Source of the DNA: Ralstonia insidiosa
Lineage (GTDB): Bacteria > Pseudomonadota > Gammaproteobacteria > Burkholderiales > Burkholderiaceae
NCBI RefSeq assembly: GCF_008801405.1
Contig: NZ_VZPV01000003.1
Coordinates: 186,001 to 250,000, forward strand
Length of the DNA: 64,000 nucleotides
Reading direction: 5' to 3'
Positions 1 through 9,969 of this stretch are shown piece after piece. Made by a program: the position numbers and the translations under genes. Within the stretch, counting starts at the first letter, position 1. Each line of letters begins with the position of its first letter. The notes beneath the pieces were generated by a model. The model saw only the letters and a program-made list of their open reading frames with translations, was not told the DNA's origin and did no database searches.

Positions 1-1347
1 GTCTATACGGCCATCGGCTCGGGCGTGATGGCCGGTGTGCCAGGCTCCAGCGGCGGTGAGGTACGCAACGGCACGCTGACCATCTCGCTCACGGACAGGC
101 ATGACCGCAGCATCAAACAGCAAGCGGTGCAGCGCCAGTTGCGCGAGATGTTGGAGGGTGTGCCGGGCGTGCGTATTTCGTTTGGCGCCGTGGGCTCGGG
201 TGAGCAACTGCAGGTGGTGCTGACCGGTGATGACCCCACCACGTTGCAGCAGTCCGCCCGCGATGTGATGCGCGATCTGCGCACCGTGCCGGGCCTGGGT
301 GCGATCACGTCTTCAGCGAGCCTGCTGCGGCCCGAGATCATCATCCGCCCGGACTTTGCGCGTGCCGCGCAGCAAGGCGTGACCGCTGCCGCCATTGGCC
401 AGGCCGTGCGCGTGGCGACGGCCGGTGACTATGACGTCAACCTGCCCAAGCTGAACCTGCCCGAGCGGCAGGTGTACATCCGTGTAGAACTAGACCCGAA
501 GTCGCGTAACCAGATCGAGACGATTCGTCAGTTGCGCGTGACCGGACGCAATGGCGCGGTACCGCTGGAGAACATTGCCGACATCTCCATCGCCAGTGGC
601 CCCGCGCAGATCGACCGCTATGACCGCAGCCGCAACATCACCATCAGCGTAGGGCTGGAGGGGCGTGCGCTGGGCGAGACCAACATGGCGGTGGAGGCAC
701 TGCCGTCCATCAAGAACCTGCCGCAGGGCGTGCGCCGCATTGCCTCGGGCGATGTGGAGGGCATGCAGGAGTTGTTCAGCAGCTTCTTCCTCGCCATGTT
801 TGCCGGTGTGCTGTGCGTGTATGCGGTGCTGGTGCTGCTGTTCCACGACTTTACGCAGCCGGTGACGATTCTGGCGGCGCTGCCGCTGTCGGTGGGCGGT
901 GCCTTCGGGTTGCTGGCGTTGTTTGGCTTCAGCTTGTCGTTGCCTGCGCTGATCGGCTTGCTGATGCTGATGGGCATCGTGACCAAGAACTCGATCCTGC
1001 TGGTGGAATACGCCATCGTGGCGCGGCGTGACATGGGCATGTCGCGCACCGACGCCATCATCGATGCGTGCCACAAGCGCGCTCGCCCCATCGTCATGAC
1101 CACCGTGGCGATGACGGCCGGCATGGTGCCGATGGCGCTCGGCCTGGAAGGGGATGCGGGCTTTCGCGCGCCGATGGCGGTGGCGGTGATCGGTGGCCTG
1201 CTGACCTCCACGCTGCTGAGCCTGCTGGTGGTGCCGGTGGTGTTCGAAAAGGTGGATGACCTCAAGGAGTGGATGCTGCGCAAGTTCCGCAGCGCGCGCC
1301 ACCATGGGCACGAGGGCGAGCCGGCGTCGGAGCACGGCCCGCGCTAG
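1..1347 (+). CDS. RND-family efflux pump inner-membrane subunit, C-terminal part (5' end outside window)
   Basis: The reading frame is already open at base 1, so only the last 448 or so residues of a roughly 1,030-residue protein are present. They cover a periplasmic porter/docking region followed by a membrane block from about residue 255 (hydrophobic helices ending near 415). The stretch around VTKNSILLVEYA and the later ARPIVMTTVAM is the conserved RND motif region of proton-driven HAE1-type drug or solvent exporters of the AcrB/MexB type. The pump would work with a membrane-fusion protein and an outer-membrane channel, presumably encoded upstream. The acidic/basic tail has no known role. 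The substrate cannot be read from this fragment. Confidence 0.9.
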   Translation, partial: VYTAIGSGVMAGVPGSSGGEVRNGTLTISLTDRHDRSIKQQAVQRQLREMLEGVPGVRISFGAVGSGEQLQVVLTGDDPTTLQQSARDVMRDLRTVPGLGAITSSASLLRPEIIIRPDFARAAQQGVTAAAIGQAVRVATAGDYDVNLPKLNLPERQVYIRVELDPKSRNQIETIRQLRVTGRNGAVPLENIADISIASGPAQIDRYDRSRNITISVGLEGRALGETNMAVEALPSIKNLPQGVRRIASGDVEGMQELFSSFFLAMFAGVLCVYAVLVLLFHDFTQPVTILAALPLSVGGAFGLLALFGFSLSLPALIGLLMLMGIVTKNSILLVEYAIVARRDMGMSRTDAIIDACHKRARPIVMTTVAMTAGMVPMALGLEGDAGFRAPMAVAVIGGLLTSTLLSLLVVPVVFEKVDDLKEWMLRKFRSARHHGHEGEPASEHGPR

Positions 1348-1357
1348 GTGTAGCATC

Positions 1358-1385
1358 GGGCGGTCCCAAGCCGTGGAGACCGCCC
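1358..1385 (+). promoter_or_regulatory. Hairpin abutting the enoyl-CoA hydratase start, SD at its loop edge
   Basis: An 8-bp perfect inverted repeat (GGGCGGTC at 1358-1365, GACCGCCC at 1378-1385) ends directly before the ATG at 1386. The likely Shine-Dalgarno GGAG (1375-1378) lies at the loop edge. The fold could act as a stop signal for the pump operon or limit translation of the next gene; both roles are inferred. Confidence 0.45.
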
Positions 1386-2171
1386 ATGTCCGACGCCGTG
1401 CTGTTCCAGACCAATGGCCCTGTCTGTACGATCCTGCTCAACCGGCCCGAGTGCCGTAACGCGGTAGATGGGCCGACCGCCGCCGCGCTGCTCGCCGCGT
1501 TCGAGCGCTTTGAAGCCGATGATGCGTTGCGCGTTGCGGTGCTTGGCGGCACCGGTGGGCACTTTTGCGCCGGGGCGGATCTCACCGCTGTTGGCGACCC
1601 TTCTAGACGCAATCATCTCGACCCAGAGGGCGGGGCGCCTGGCCCAATGGGACCGTCACGCATAGTGTTGTCCAAGCCGCTGATTGCAGCCGTGAGTGGC
1701 TATGCCGTGGCAGGTGGCCTTGAGCTGGCGTTGCTGGCGGATATGCGCGTGGTCGAGCGCGATGCCGTGTTCGGTGTGTTCTGCCGCCGCTGGGGTGTGC
1801 CGCTCATCGATGGCGGTACGGTGCGTCTGCCGCGTATCGTCGGCATGGGGTGGGCGCTGGACATGATCCTGACCGGCCGCGCTGTGCACGCCGAAGAGGC
1901 ACTCGCCATGGGCCTTGCCAATCGCGTGGTCGATCCCAGTGAATCGCTGGCCGCCGCGCAACAGCTCGCCCGCGAGATTGCCGCGTTTCCGCAGCAGTGC
2001 ATGCTGGCCGATCGGGCATCGGCCTATGCGCAGTGGGATCAGCCGCTGGCCAACGCGCTGCGTGAGGAGGGCGCACGCGGTACGCCGATGGTGTTTGCCG
2101 AAGGCGCGGCTGGCGCGGCACGATTTGCCGGCGGGGCAGGCCGGCACGGGCAACCAGACACGGCAACCTGA
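1386..2171 (+). CDS. Enoyl-CoA hydratase/isomerase (crotonase family)
   Basis: A 261-residue crotonase-fold protein, the usual length for the family. It has the oxyanion-hole segments GGHFCAGADL (about residues 56-65) and KPLIAAVSGYAVAGGLELAL (about 97-116), which hold the thioester carbonyl of acyl-CoA substrates. Proteins of this type hydrate or isomerise 2-enoyl-CoA in fatty or aromatic acid breakdown. The ATG at 1386 was chosen because the crotonase domain begins there and a GGAG lies 7 bases before it; the frame stays open further upstream but that part has no domain. It lies 38 bp after the RND gene and converges on metE. The exact substrate is unknown. Confidence 0.85.
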   Translation: MSDAVLFQTNGPVCTILLNRPECRNAVDGPTAAALLAAFERFEADDALRVAVLGGTGGHFCAGADLTAVGDPSRRNHLDPEGGAPGPMGPSRIVLSKPLIAAVSGYAVAGGLELALLADMRVVERDAVFGVFCRRWGVPLIDGGTVRLPRIVGMGWALDMILTGRAVHAEEALAMGLANRVVDPSESLAAAQQLAREIAAFPQQCMLADRASAYAQWDQPLANALREEGARGTPMVFAEGAAGAARFAGGAGRHGQPDTAT

Positions 2172-2180
2172 GCGCGTATG

Positions 2181-2218
2181 AAAAAAACGCCAATCGGCTT
2201 GCGTCGGTTGGCGTTTTT
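2181..2218. terminator. Bidirectional intrinsic terminator between enoyl-CoA hydratase and metE
   Basis: An 11-bp stem (2186-2196 with 2205-2215, one G-T pair) has an A run on the left and a T run on the right. It can therefore stop transcripts from both converging genes. Confidence 0.85.
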
Positions 2219-2236
2219 CTTTGGTATTGGCGCTGC

Positions 2237-4558
2237 TTAAGCCGTAGCCGCCTCCGCTTGCGCAGCCTTGCTGCCGGCATGCAGCGCCTTGGCATGCTTG
2301 GCACGCAGGCGGCGCGTGGCCTTCACCATGCCGTGCAGCGCCGCTTCCACTTCTGGCCAGCCACGCGTCTTCAGGCCGCAATCTGGGTTCACCCACAGGC
2401 GCTGCACGGGCACCACCTGGGCAGCCTTGTCGAGCAGCGTTTCCATTTCTTCCACACGCGGCACGCGCGGCGAGTGGATGTCGTACACGCCCGGGCCGAT
2501 CTCGTTCGGGTAGGCAAATTCGCCAAATGCGTCCAACAACTCCATGTTCGAGCGCGAGGTCTCGATGGTGATCACATCGGCATCCATCGACGCGATGGCC
2601 GGCAGGATGTCGTTGAATTCCGAATAGCACATGTGCGTGTGGATCTGCGTGTCGTTGCGCACGCCTGAAGCCGACACGCGGAACGCACGCGCGGCCCATT
2701 CCAGGTAGCCCGGCACGTCGGCTGCTCGCAACGGAAGCCCTTCGCGGAACGCCGGTTCGTCGATCTGGATGGCCGCAATACCCGCGGTTTCCAGATCGCA
2801 TACCTCATCGCGCAACGCCAGGGCGATCTGCAGTGCGGTTTGCTCACGAGGCTGGTCATCGCGCACGAAGGACCATTGCAACATCGTCACCGGACCCGTC
2901 AGCATGCCCTTCATCGGCTTGGAGGTCAGACTTTGCGCGTACTTGGACCACTCGACTGTCATCGGCTCGGGGCGGTACACATCGCCGTAGATGATGGGCG
3001 GCTTCACGCAGCGCGAGCCGTAGCTCTGCACCCAGCCGTTGGCGGTAAAGGCGTAGCCCCACAGCAGTTCGCCAAAGTACTCGACCATGTCGTTGCGTTC
3101 GGCTTCACCGTGCACGAGCATGTCCAGGCCCAGGGCTTCCTGGCGGCGCACGACGTTGGCGATCTCGGCGCGCATGCGTTCGAGGTAGTCCAGCGCAGGC
3201 AACTCGCCTCGCTTGTTCTGGGCACGCGCTTGGCGAATCTCGGCCGTTTGCGGGAACGAGCCGATGGTGGTGGTCGGCAGCAGCGGCAGGTTCAGCCGCG
3301 CTTGCTGTGCTTGCGCGCGCGTGGGGTAGGGCGCAGCGCGTGCTGCATCTTGTGCGCCGATGGCAGCCACGCGTCGTTTGACGCTGGCGTTGTGTACGCG
3401 GCGCGATTGTGTGCGCGTGGCGATGGCGGCGCGGTTGTCATCGAGCGCACCTTGCACGGCAGCTTGGCCTTCGACCAGCGCAAGCTTGATCACGGCCAGT
3501 TCGTCCAGCTTTTGGCGCGCGAAGGCCAACCAGCCCTGGAGTTCGTCGTCGAGCCGGGTTTCTGCGGACAGGTCCACCGGTACGTGCAGCAGCGAGCAGC
3601 TCGGCGCAATCCACAGGCGTTCGCCAAAGGCTTCGGCCAGCGGCGCCACGCGTTCCAGCACGCGCGCCAGGTCCGTACGCCAGATGTTGCGGCCATCGAT
3701 CACGCCAACGGACAGCACCTTGTCGGCCGGCCACGGTGCAAAGGCGGCAAGTTGCTCCGGTGCGCGCACGATATCCAGATGCACACCCGCCACCGGCAGT
3801 GACTTGATCAGCGCGGCGTGGTGTGAAGCGGCTTCAAAGTACGTGGCCAGCAGCAACTTCGGGCCGTTGGCTGCTGCCAGCGTTTGATAGGCCGGGCCAA
3901 ACGCGCCGACCCAAGCCTGTGGCAGATCGAGCACCAAGGCGGGTTCGTCGATCTGCACCCATTCCACGTTCAACGAGGCCAGGCGCTGGAGCACGGTGGT
4001 GTAGGCCTGCAGCACTTGCGGCAGCAGCGCGAGTTTGTCGGTCAGACCATTGCGTGCTTTGGACAGATGCAGGAACGTGACCGGCCCGATCAGTGCCACC
4101 TTCACGCGGTGGCCGGCGGCCTGTGCTTCGCGCACCTCGTCGAACAGCCATTCGGCCCCGGGCCCGAACTGCAGGTCGGGCGTGAGCTCCGGCACGAGGT
4201 AGTGATAGTTGGTGTCGAACCACTTGGTCATTTCCATGGCGGCGTGGTCGGCATTGCCGCGTGCGAGCACGAACGATTGCGCCAGCGTCAGTTGTGCCGC
4301 GTCAAAGCCAAAGCGCGTGGGAACGGCGCCCAGCAGGGCGGCTGTCTGCAGCACCTGGTCGTACCAGGCGAAATCGCCCACGGTCACGAAATCCAGCCCG
4401 GCGTCGCGCTGGGCTGCCCAGTGGCGCTGGCGCAATGCGCGGCCGGTGGCGCGCAGGTCGTCTTCCGCTGAGGCGCCTTTCCAGAATGATTCGAGTGCGA
4501 ACTTCAACTCACGCTGTGCGCCGATGCGCGGGTAGCCGAGGGTATGGATGGTCGTCAT
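2237..4558 (-). CDS. metE: Cobalamin-independent methionine synthase
   Basis: A 773-residue protein of normal MetE length that transfers a methyl group from 5-methyltetrahydropteroyl-triglutamate to homocysteine in the last step of methionine synthesis. The N-terminal domain opens with [12 protein letters not shown]. The C-terminal catalytic domain carries the zinc ligands: His and Cys in HTHMCYSE (near residues 642-644) and Cys in NPDCGLKTR (near 727). The start at 4558 is supported by the conserved MTTIHTLG opening; the frame continues upstream without homology. It is divergent from metR, with a MetR box between them, so it is very likely activated by MetR. Confidence 0.97.
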   Translation of the reverse strand: MTTIHTLGYPRIGAQRELKFALESFWKGASAEDDLRATGRALRQRHWAAQRDAGLDFVTVGDFAWYDQVLQTAALLGAVPTRFGFDAAQLTLAQSFVLARGNADHAAMEMTKWFDTNYHYLVPELTPDLQFGPGAEWLFDEVREAQAAGHRVKVALIGPVTFLHLSKARNGLTDKLALLPQVLQAYTTVLQRLASLNVEWVQIDEPALVLDLPQAWVGAFGPAYQTLAAANGPKLLLATYFEAASHHAALIKSLPVAGVHLDIVRAPEQLAAFAPWPADKVLSVGVIDGRNIWRTDLARVLERVAPLAEAFGERLWIAPSCSLLHVPVDLSAETRLDDELQGWLAFARQKLDELAVIKLALVEGQAAVQGALDDNRAAIATRTQSRRVHNASVKRRVAAIGAQDAARAAPYPTRAQAQQARLNLPLLPTTTIGSFPQTAEIRQARAQNKRGELPALDYLERMRAEIANVVRRQEALGLDMLVHGEAERNDMVEYFGELLWGYAFTANGWVQSYGSRCVKPPIIYGDVYRPEPMTVEWSKYAQSLTSKPMKGMLTGPVTMLQWSFVRDDQPREQTALQIALALRDEVCDLETAGIAAIQIDEPAFREGLPLRAADVPGYLEWAARAFRVSASGVRNDTQIHTHMCYSEFNDILPAIASMDADVITIETSRSNMELLDAFGEFAYPNEIGPGVYDIHSPRVPRVEEMETLLDKAAQVVPVQRLWVNPDCGLKTRGWPEVEAALHGMVKATRRLRAKHAKALHAGSKAAQAEAATA

Positions 4559-4654
4559 AGGAGATGCGGGCGCCAATGTGCAGGTCGATTTTCGAGTCCT
4601 GCGATGATGGGCGACGACATCACATGAATCAAATGATATTATTTTCGTATTCGT

Positions 4655-4667
4655 TGAATTAAATTCA
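4655..4667. promoter_or_regulatory. MetR operator box
   Basis: TGAA-TTAAA-TTCA is an exact match to the known MetR consensus TGAA-N5-TTCA. It lies 21 bp upstream of metR in the AT-rich part of the metE/metR divergent region (4559-4688), where it can serve both activation of metE and autoregulation of metR. A second element, ATGAATCAAATGATAT (4624-4639), contains a TGAA half-site. Confidence 0.85.
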
Positions 4668-4688
4668 TATTTTGGGAATTGCACGGCC

Positions 4689-5606
4689 ATGCTGGAAATC
4701 CGTCATCTACGTACCTTGATTGCCCTGGCCGATGGCGGCTCGGTATCGCGGGCGGCCGAACGGCTGCACCTGACGCAATCGGCGCTGTCGCACCAGTTAC
4801 GTGCGCTGGAATCGCACTACGGGCTGGCCGTCGTACGCCGCAAGGGGCAGACCGTGGAACTGAGCGAAGCCGGCGAGCGCCTGTTGGAGCTGGCTCAGAA
4901 AGTCGTCGCCGACATCCAGACCGCCGAGCGCGACCTGGAGCGCATCAAGGGCCGTGCCGCCGGCACGCTGCGCATTGCGCTGGAATGCCACACCTGTTTT
5001 GATTGGCTGATGCCGGTGATGGATGCCTTCCGCCAGCGTTGGCCCGAGGTGGAAATGGACCTCGTCTCCGGTTTTCATACCGATCCGCTCGCGCTGCTCA
5101 AAGATGGCCGCGCCGACGTCATCATCGGCTCCGACGCCAAGATGCGCCGGGGCGTGGTGTTTGCGCCGCTGTTCCGCTTCGAGATCCTGGCCGTGCTGCC
5201 GGTGGATCATCCGCTGCGCAACAAGAAGTGGCTGGAAGCGAAGGACTTTACTGACCAGACGCTCATCACTTACCCCGTGCCGGAAGAGCGCATCGACCTG
5301 ATCCGGCAGGTGCTGACGCCTGCCGGCATCGTATTCAATCGCCGCACGGCGGAGCTGACCATTGCCGTGCTGCAGCTTGTCGCCAGTCGCCGTGGGCTGG
5401 CAGCACTGCCCAGCTGGGGTATCAAGAATTACGTTGACTACGAATACGTGGTCGCCAAGCGCGTCGGCAAGGAGGGCGTGTGGAGCGACCTCTACGCCGC
5501 CATGACGCGCGACTATGCGCAGGCGCCGTTTGCGCAGGACTTTATTGAGACGGCCAAGTCGATTTGCTTTGCGCAGTTGCCGGGGTTGATGCCGTTGGAG
5601 GCGTAG
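4689..5606 (+). CDS. metR: LysR-type regulator of methionine synthesis
   Basis: A 305-residue LysR-type regulator with an N-terminal winged helix-turn-helix (residues 1-60, including [20 protein letters not shown]) and a C-terminal effector-binding domain. In enterobacteria MetR senses homocysteine and activates metE. Three things identify it here: its divergent position to metE, the exact MetR box 21 bp upstream, and the MetR-like core ([21 protein letters not shown]). Its stop codon directly abuts the stop of the next gene on the other strand, with no terminator between them, so the transcripts probably overlap. Confidence 0.93.
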   Translation: MLEIRHLRTLIALADGGSVSRAAERLHLTQSALSHQLRALESHYGLAVVRRKGQTVELSEAGERLLELAQKVVADIQTAERDLERIKGRAAGTLRIALECHTCFDWLMPVMDAFRQRWPEVEMDLVSGFHTDPLALLKDGRADVIIGSDAKMRRGVVFAPLFRFEILAVLPVDHPLRNKKWLEAKDFTDQTLITYPVPEERIDLIRQVLTPAGIVFNRRTAELTIAVLQLVASRRGLAALPSWGIKNYVDYEYVVAKRVGKEGVWSDLYAAMTRDYAQAPFAQDFIETAKSICFAQLPGLMPLEA

Positions 5607-6527
5607 TCAGGCGCGTTCTGTCTGGGGCAGGCGAGGCAGCTTGTCCTGCAAACCCGTTTTCAGAAAATCCAGCAAATGCCGCGTCGCTAGTGTTCGATAG
5701 CGGCTCGGCATGGCCAGCATGTAGAGCCGGCTGCCGAACACACTGAACCGATACCCCGGCAGCACGCGTTTGACGTGGCCCTCGCGCAAATCATCGGCGG
5801 CGGCGTAGTAGGGCAGGATGCCCAGCCCGTTGCCGGCGCGCACGGAGGCTTGCAGGAACAGATAGTTGTCGGACGAAACGCCGGGGTCGAGTGTCACGTG
5901 CGTGCGCTCATCGGCCAGTTGCGCGGATAGGCGCAGCGGCTGCCCAACCGCTGGTGCACTGACAATGGTGTGTTCGGCCAGCGCATCAAGCGTCTTCGGC
6001 GTGCCATGCACGGCCAGGTAATCCGGCGCGGCGCACAGCACCCAGTCCACCTCATCGAGCAGCGTGGCGACCAGCGACTCGGGCGGGTTCGAGACGATGC
6101 GCAGCGCCACGTCCACGTCTTCGCCAATCAGGTCCGACACGCGGTTGTCAAAGCGCACATCCAGCCGGATGTCCGGATAAGCGCGCTTGAACGCCACCAG
6201 CAGCGGTGACACCAGCAGATGCCCCAATCCCGTCGGCACCGAAAGTCGCACGCTGCCCTGCAGCGATTTGCCCAGCGACGAGACCAGCGCATCCGCCGCC
6301 GCCATCTCGCGCAGGATGCTGCGACCGTGCTCGTAGATGCCGGCACCGACTTCGGTCGGCTCCACGCGTCGGGTGGTCCGGCGCAGCAGTTGCACGCCCA
6401 GCGCCCGCTCGAAGGCCTTCAGCCGATGGCTCACGTTCGAGCGCGTGGTCTGCAGCTTGCGCGCCGCCGCCGACAGGTTGCCCGCATCGACGATTTCCAC
6501 GAACAGCTTGAGTGCATTCAGGTCCAT
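5607..6527 (-). CDS. LysR-family regulator, divergent from acyl-CoA dehydrogenase
   Basis: A 306-residue LysR-type regulator. The helix-turn-helix is in residues 1-60 (NLSAAARKLQTTRSNVSHRL) and the substrate-binding domain follows from about residue 90. Its sequence is of the CrgA/AaeR-like subgroup (LRRTTRRVEPTEVG). It is transcribed away from the acyl-CoA dehydrogenase at 6653 across a 125-bp gap, the usual layout for a LysR regulator and its target. The gap holds an AT-rich stretch (6555-6590) with repeated TTGATGAA/TTGATGTA elements that could be its binding region. The inducer is unknown. Confidence 0.88.
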   Translation of the reverse strand: MDLNALKLFVEIVDAGNLSAAARKLQTTRSNVSHRLKAFERALGVQLLRRTTRRVEPTEVGAGIYEHGRSILREMAAADALVSSLGKSLQGSVRLSVPTGLGHLLVSPLLVAFKRAYPDIRLDVRFDNRVSDLIGEDVDVALRIVSNPPESLVATLLDEVDWVLCAAPDYLAVHGTPKTLDALAEHTIVSAPAVGQPLRLSAQLADERTHVTLDPGVSSDNYLFLQASVRAGNGLGILPYYAAADDLREGHVKRVLPGYRFSVFGSRLYMLAMPSRYRTLATRHLLDFLKTGLQDKLPRLPQTERA

Positions 6528-6652
6528 AGCGGATCCATCCCGGTGGGCCGTATTGATGAATTTAACTCGACATTCTGTTGATGTACGGCCTGATTGTCAA
6601 AACGCGCCAACCGGGTACCATCTTCTGGAATATCCAACAGGAGCCAAGCGAC

Positions 6653-7810
6653 ATGGCACTCGACGACGAATCCTTCGGTCTGCTGCAGCAATCGGTGCAG
6701 CGCTTCATTCAAGAACGGCTCGTGCCGGCGGAAAACTTCCTCGAAGAGGAGGACGACGTGCCGGCCGAGATCGTCGCCGACATGAAGGAGATGGGCCTGT
6801 TCGGCCTGTCGATTCCGGAAGAGCACGGCGGCATTGGCCTGTCGATGGCGCAGGAATGCGAGGTGGGGTACGACCTGGGCCACACGGCGCTGGCGTTCCG
6901 CTCGGTGTTTGGCACCAACGTCGGCATCGGCTCGCAGGGCATCCTGATGGACGGTACAGATGCACAGAAGGCTGACTACCTGCCGCGCATCGCCAGCGGC
7001 GAACTGATCATCTCGTTTGCGCTGACGGAGCCGGGTGCCGGTTCGGATGCGGCATCGCTACAGACGCGCGCCACGCTGGATGGTGATCACTACGTCATCA
7101 ATGGCACCAAGCGCTTCATTACCAATGCGCCGCGCGCGGGGGCCTTCACGCTGATGGCGCGCACGGGTGGTGAGGGTGCAGGCGGCATTTCCGCCTTCAT
7201 CGTGCCGGCCGATACGCCCGGCATCACGTTGGGCAAGCCCGACAAGAAGATGGGCCAGCGCGGCACCAAGACGTGCGATGTGGTGCTCGACAACGTGCGG
7301 GTGCCTGCTGCCAACATCATCGGCGGCGTGGCGGGGCAGGGTTTCAAGACGGCGATGAAGGTGTTGGACCGGGGCCGCCTGCATATCTCCTCGCTCGCAT
7401 GCGGAATGGCGCATCGGCTCATCACGGATGCCGTGGCCTACGCCAAGGAACGCAAGCAGTTCGGCCAACCGATCGCAGACTTCCAACTCATTCAAGCTAT
7501 GTTGGCCGACAGCCAGGCCGAGCTGTACGCCGGCATGTCGATGGTGCGCGACTGCGCGCGCCGTTATGACGCCAAGCCCGTCGGCAAGCAGGATCACGAA
7601 GTCAGCATGCTGGCCTCGTGCACCAAGATGTTCTGTACGGAAATGGTCGGCCGCGTGGCGGATCGCGCTGTGCAGATTCACGGTGGCGCGGGCTATATCG
7701 CCGAGTACAAGGCCGAGCGCTTCTACCGCGACGTGCGCCTGCTGCGCCTCTACGAGGGCACGACGCAGATCCAGCAACTCATCATCGCCAAAAACCTATT
7801 GCGCGACTGA
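6653..7810 (+). CDS. Acyl-CoA dehydrogenase
   Basis: A 385-residue acyl-CoA dehydrogenase, normal length, that oxidises acyl-CoA to 2-enoyl-CoA with FAD and passes electrons to ETF. Visible landmarks are the substrate/FAD signature FALTEPGAGSD (near residue 123), the FAD-binding RAVQIHGGAGYIAEY near residue 340 and the catalytic-base Glu in LRLYEGTTQIQQ near the C-terminus. The ATG at 6653 has AGGAG 11 bases upstream and starts the domain; an upstream ATG at 6578 would add 25 unlike residues. It is probably controlled by the divergent LysR gene. Chain-length preference is not evident. Confidence 0.92.
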   Translation: MALDDESFGLLQQSVQRFIQERLVPAENFLEEEDDVPAEIVADMKEMGLFGLSIPEEHGGIGLSMAQECEVGYDLGHTALAFRSVFGTNVGIGSQGILMDGTDAQKADYLPRIASGELIISFALTEPGAGSDAASLQTRATLDGDHYVINGTKRFITNAPRAGAFTLMARTGGEGAGGISAFIVPADTPGITLGKPDKKMGQRGTKTCDVVLDNVRVPAANIIGGVAGQGFKTAMKVLDRGRLHISSLACGMAHRLITDAVAYAKERKQFGQPIADFQLIQAMLADSQAELYAGMSMVRDCARRYDAKPVGKQDHEVSMLASCTKMFCTEMVGRVADRAVQIHGGAGYIAEYKAERFYRDVRLLRLYEGTTQIQQLIIAKNLLRD

Positions 7811-7915
7811 GTTGGCTCCAGGAATGCTCCCAAAGCTGGCTCTGTATTGGAGCCACGCTTTGGTTCAGAATGGGCGGGTTCCTACTTGATTTGTACGGCT
7901 GTTGCCGGAGTTGCC

Positions 7916-8554
7916 ATGTACGTTCCCGCCCACTTTGATGAATCGCGCACCGAGGCATTGCACGACCTGATTGCGCAGAACCCGTTTGGCTCGCTGATCA
8001 CGCACGGCAAGAGCGGGCTCGATGCGAACCACATTCCGTTTCTGCTGCTGCCCGAAGAAGGCAAGCTGGGCACGCTGCACGCGCACGTGGCGCGCGCTAA
8101 CCCGGTCTGGCAGGACGTGGCCAACAGCGATCAGGTGATGGTCATCTTCCGCGCGGGCGATGCGTATATCTCGCCGACGTGGTATCCGAGCAAGCATGAA
8201 GCCCACAAGCAGGTGCCGACGTGGAACTACCGCGTGGCGCATGCGCATGGCCGCATCACGGTGCGTGACGATGAGCGTTTCGTCCGCGGCGTGGTGGCGC
8301 GCCTGACGCGCGCGCATGAAGCATCGCAGCCCACGCCGTGGAAGATGTCCGATGCCCCGGCCGACTACACCGACGCGCTGCTCAAGATGATCGTCGGCAT
8401 TGAGATCGAGATCACGCGCATCGAAGGCAAGCTCAAGCTGAGCCAGAACAAGGAGAAGCGGGATATTGTTGGCGCTGGCGAGGCGCTCAAGGCCAACGGT
8501 GAGCGCGTGATTAGCGACGCAATGCTGGCCTGCGCTGCCAACAAGGCGGAGTAA
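7916..8554 (+). CDS. PaiB-like FMN-binding negative transcriptional regulator family protein
   Basis: A 212-residue protein starting MYVPAHFDE, with the PaiB core (SGLDANHIPFLL, HVARANPVW, YISPTWYPSKHEAHKQVPTWNY). This split-barrel flavin-binding family was named after the Bacillus PaiB regulator; most members have no proven function and may be flavin or haem-linked enzymes. The start at 7916 matches family starts. A separate promoter is likely, as 105 bp separate it from the previous gene. Confidence 0.85.
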   Translation: MYVPAHFDESRTEALHDLIAQNPFGSLITHGKSGLDANHIPFLLLPEEGKLGTLHAHVARANPVWQDVANSDQVMVIFRAGDAYISPTWYPSKHEAHKQVPTWNYRVAHAHGRITVRDDERFVRGVVARLTRAHEASQPTPWKMSDAPADYTDALLKMIVGIEIEITRIEGKLKLSQNKEKRDIVGAGEALKANGERVISDAMLACAANKAE

Positions 8555-8563
8555 GAAGGCGTC

Positions 8564-8590
8564 GGGCAACGGACGCTTAATCCGTTGCCC
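8564..8590. terminator. Hairpin between converging paiB-like gene and fahA
   Basis: A perfect 10-bp stem (8564-8573 with 8581-8590) and a 7-base loop. It lacks a clear T run, so it is a likely but not classical terminator for both directions. Confidence 0.5.
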
Positions 8591-8598
8591 TGGCGGTA

Positions 8599-9882
8599 TT
8601 ACTTTCCGCCGCGCGCCGGCAGGATTTCTCCGCGCACTTCACCAAAGCCCACGCGATAGCCATCGCCCTGACACCAGCCGGTCATGGTGACTTCGTCGCC
8701 GTCTTCCAGGAACGTGCGCGTGGTGCCCTGGGGTGTCCCATCCGCGAGGTCAAGCGGCTGCTTGCCGTTGAGGGTCAGCTCCAGCAGGCTGCCGTACGAA
8801 TCGGGCGTGGTGCCGCTGATGGTGCCGGAGCCCATCAGATCGCCCACGCGCACGTTGCAGCCGGACACGGTGTGGTGCGCCAGTTGCTGCGCCATCGTCC
8901 AGTACATCGCGCGGAAGTTCGTGCGGGCGATGGTGGTGCGCTGGCCACCATGCGGACGCAGCGCCGTTTCCAGTGCGATGTCGTAAGCGTTCGGCTGGCT
9001 CTGGCGCAGGTACTCCAGCGGCTCGGGCGACTGCGCCGGGTTGGCCACGCGGAACGGCTCCAGCGCTTCCATCGTCACGATCCACGGCGAGATCGACGTG
9101 CCGAACCCCTTCGAGTTGAACGGGCCCAGCGGCACGTATTCCCATTGCTGGATATCGCGTGCGCTCCAGTCGTTGAGCAGCACCACGCCGAACATGTGGT
9201 CCGGTGCGGCGTCAACGGACACCGGCTCGCCCAGCGCGCTGGGCTTGCCGACCACGAAGGCCATCTCCAGTTCGTAATCCAGCTTTCGGCAGGCGGTGAA
9301 GATCGGGCGCGGCTGGTCCGGCAGCTTGATCTGGCCCATCGGGCGGTGCAGCGGCGTGCCGCTCACCACCACCGAACTGGCGCGGCCGTTGTAGCCGATG
9401 GGGATTTCCAGCCAGTTGGGCAGCAGCGCGTTTTCCGGGTCGCGGAACATGCGGCCGACGTTGGTGGCGTGTTCCTTGGAGGAATAGAAATCCGTGTAGC
9501 CGGGGATGTCGATGGGCAGGTGCATCACGGCGTGGGATTGCGGCACCAGCGCGCGGGCGTGCAGGGTGGCGTTGTCGCGCACGTGGGTGTCATTCACGCT
9601 GAACAGCGCTTGCAGCTTCTTGCGGGTTTCTGCCCACACGGGCTTGCCTAGGGCGATGAAGGTGTTGAGCGTGCCGGTGCTGAAGGTGCCGCGCGTGGAG
9701 GCGGGCAGCAGGTCGGCGTCATCCAGTGCGCCTAGGTCGATGACTTGGTCGCCCAGGGCTACGCCGGCGCGCGGTGAGGGGTTCTCTTTGGTGGAGAAGA
9801 TGCCGAAGGGCAGGTTTTCCAGCGGGAAGTGGGTGTCGGGGGTGTTGGCGGATTCGAGCCAGCTGAGTTGGCGTTTGGTCAT
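8599..9882 (-). CDS. fahA: Fumarylacetoacetase
   Basis: A 427-residue fumarylacetoacetase that splits 4-fumarylacetoacetate into fumarate and acetoacetate, the last step of tyrosine/homogentisate breakdown. It shows the two-part FAH layout: an N-terminal SH3-like domain and a catalytic beta-roll with YTDFYSSKEHATNVG, the metal site segment ELEMAFVVG and NDWSARDIQQWEYVPLGPF. It lies downstream of hmgA on the same strand, but a 318-bp gap with a repeat element separates them. A maleylacetoacetate isomerase gene is not next to it. Confidence 0.95.
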   Translation of the reverse strand: MTKRQLSWLESANTPDTHFPLENLPFGIFSTKENPSPRAGVALGDQVIDLGALDDADLLPASTRGTFSTGTLNTFIALGKPVWAETRKKLQALFSVNDTHVRDNATLHARALVPQSHAVMHLPIDIPGYTDFYSSKEHATNVGRMFRDPENALLPNWLEIPIGYNGRASSVVVSGTPLHRPMGQIKLPDQPRPIFTACRKLDYELEMAFVVGKPSALGEPVSVDAAPDHMFGVVLLNDWSARDIQQWEYVPLGPFNSKGFGTSISPWIVTMEALEPFRVANPAQSPEPLEYLRQSQPNAYDIALETALRPHGGQRTTIARTNFRAMYWTMAQQLAHHTVSGCNVRVGDLMGSGTISGTTPDSYGSLLELTLNGKQPLDLADGTPQGTTRTFLEDGDEVTMTGWCQGDGYRVGFGEVRGEILPARGGK

Positions 9883-9969
9883 GATGGGGGCGGTTTTTTG
9901 TTTGGTTGTCAGTTGTGCGTTGACGCTGTCGGTGCATCCTCTGTTTCACCCCCTGCCGGGGGCGACTCA

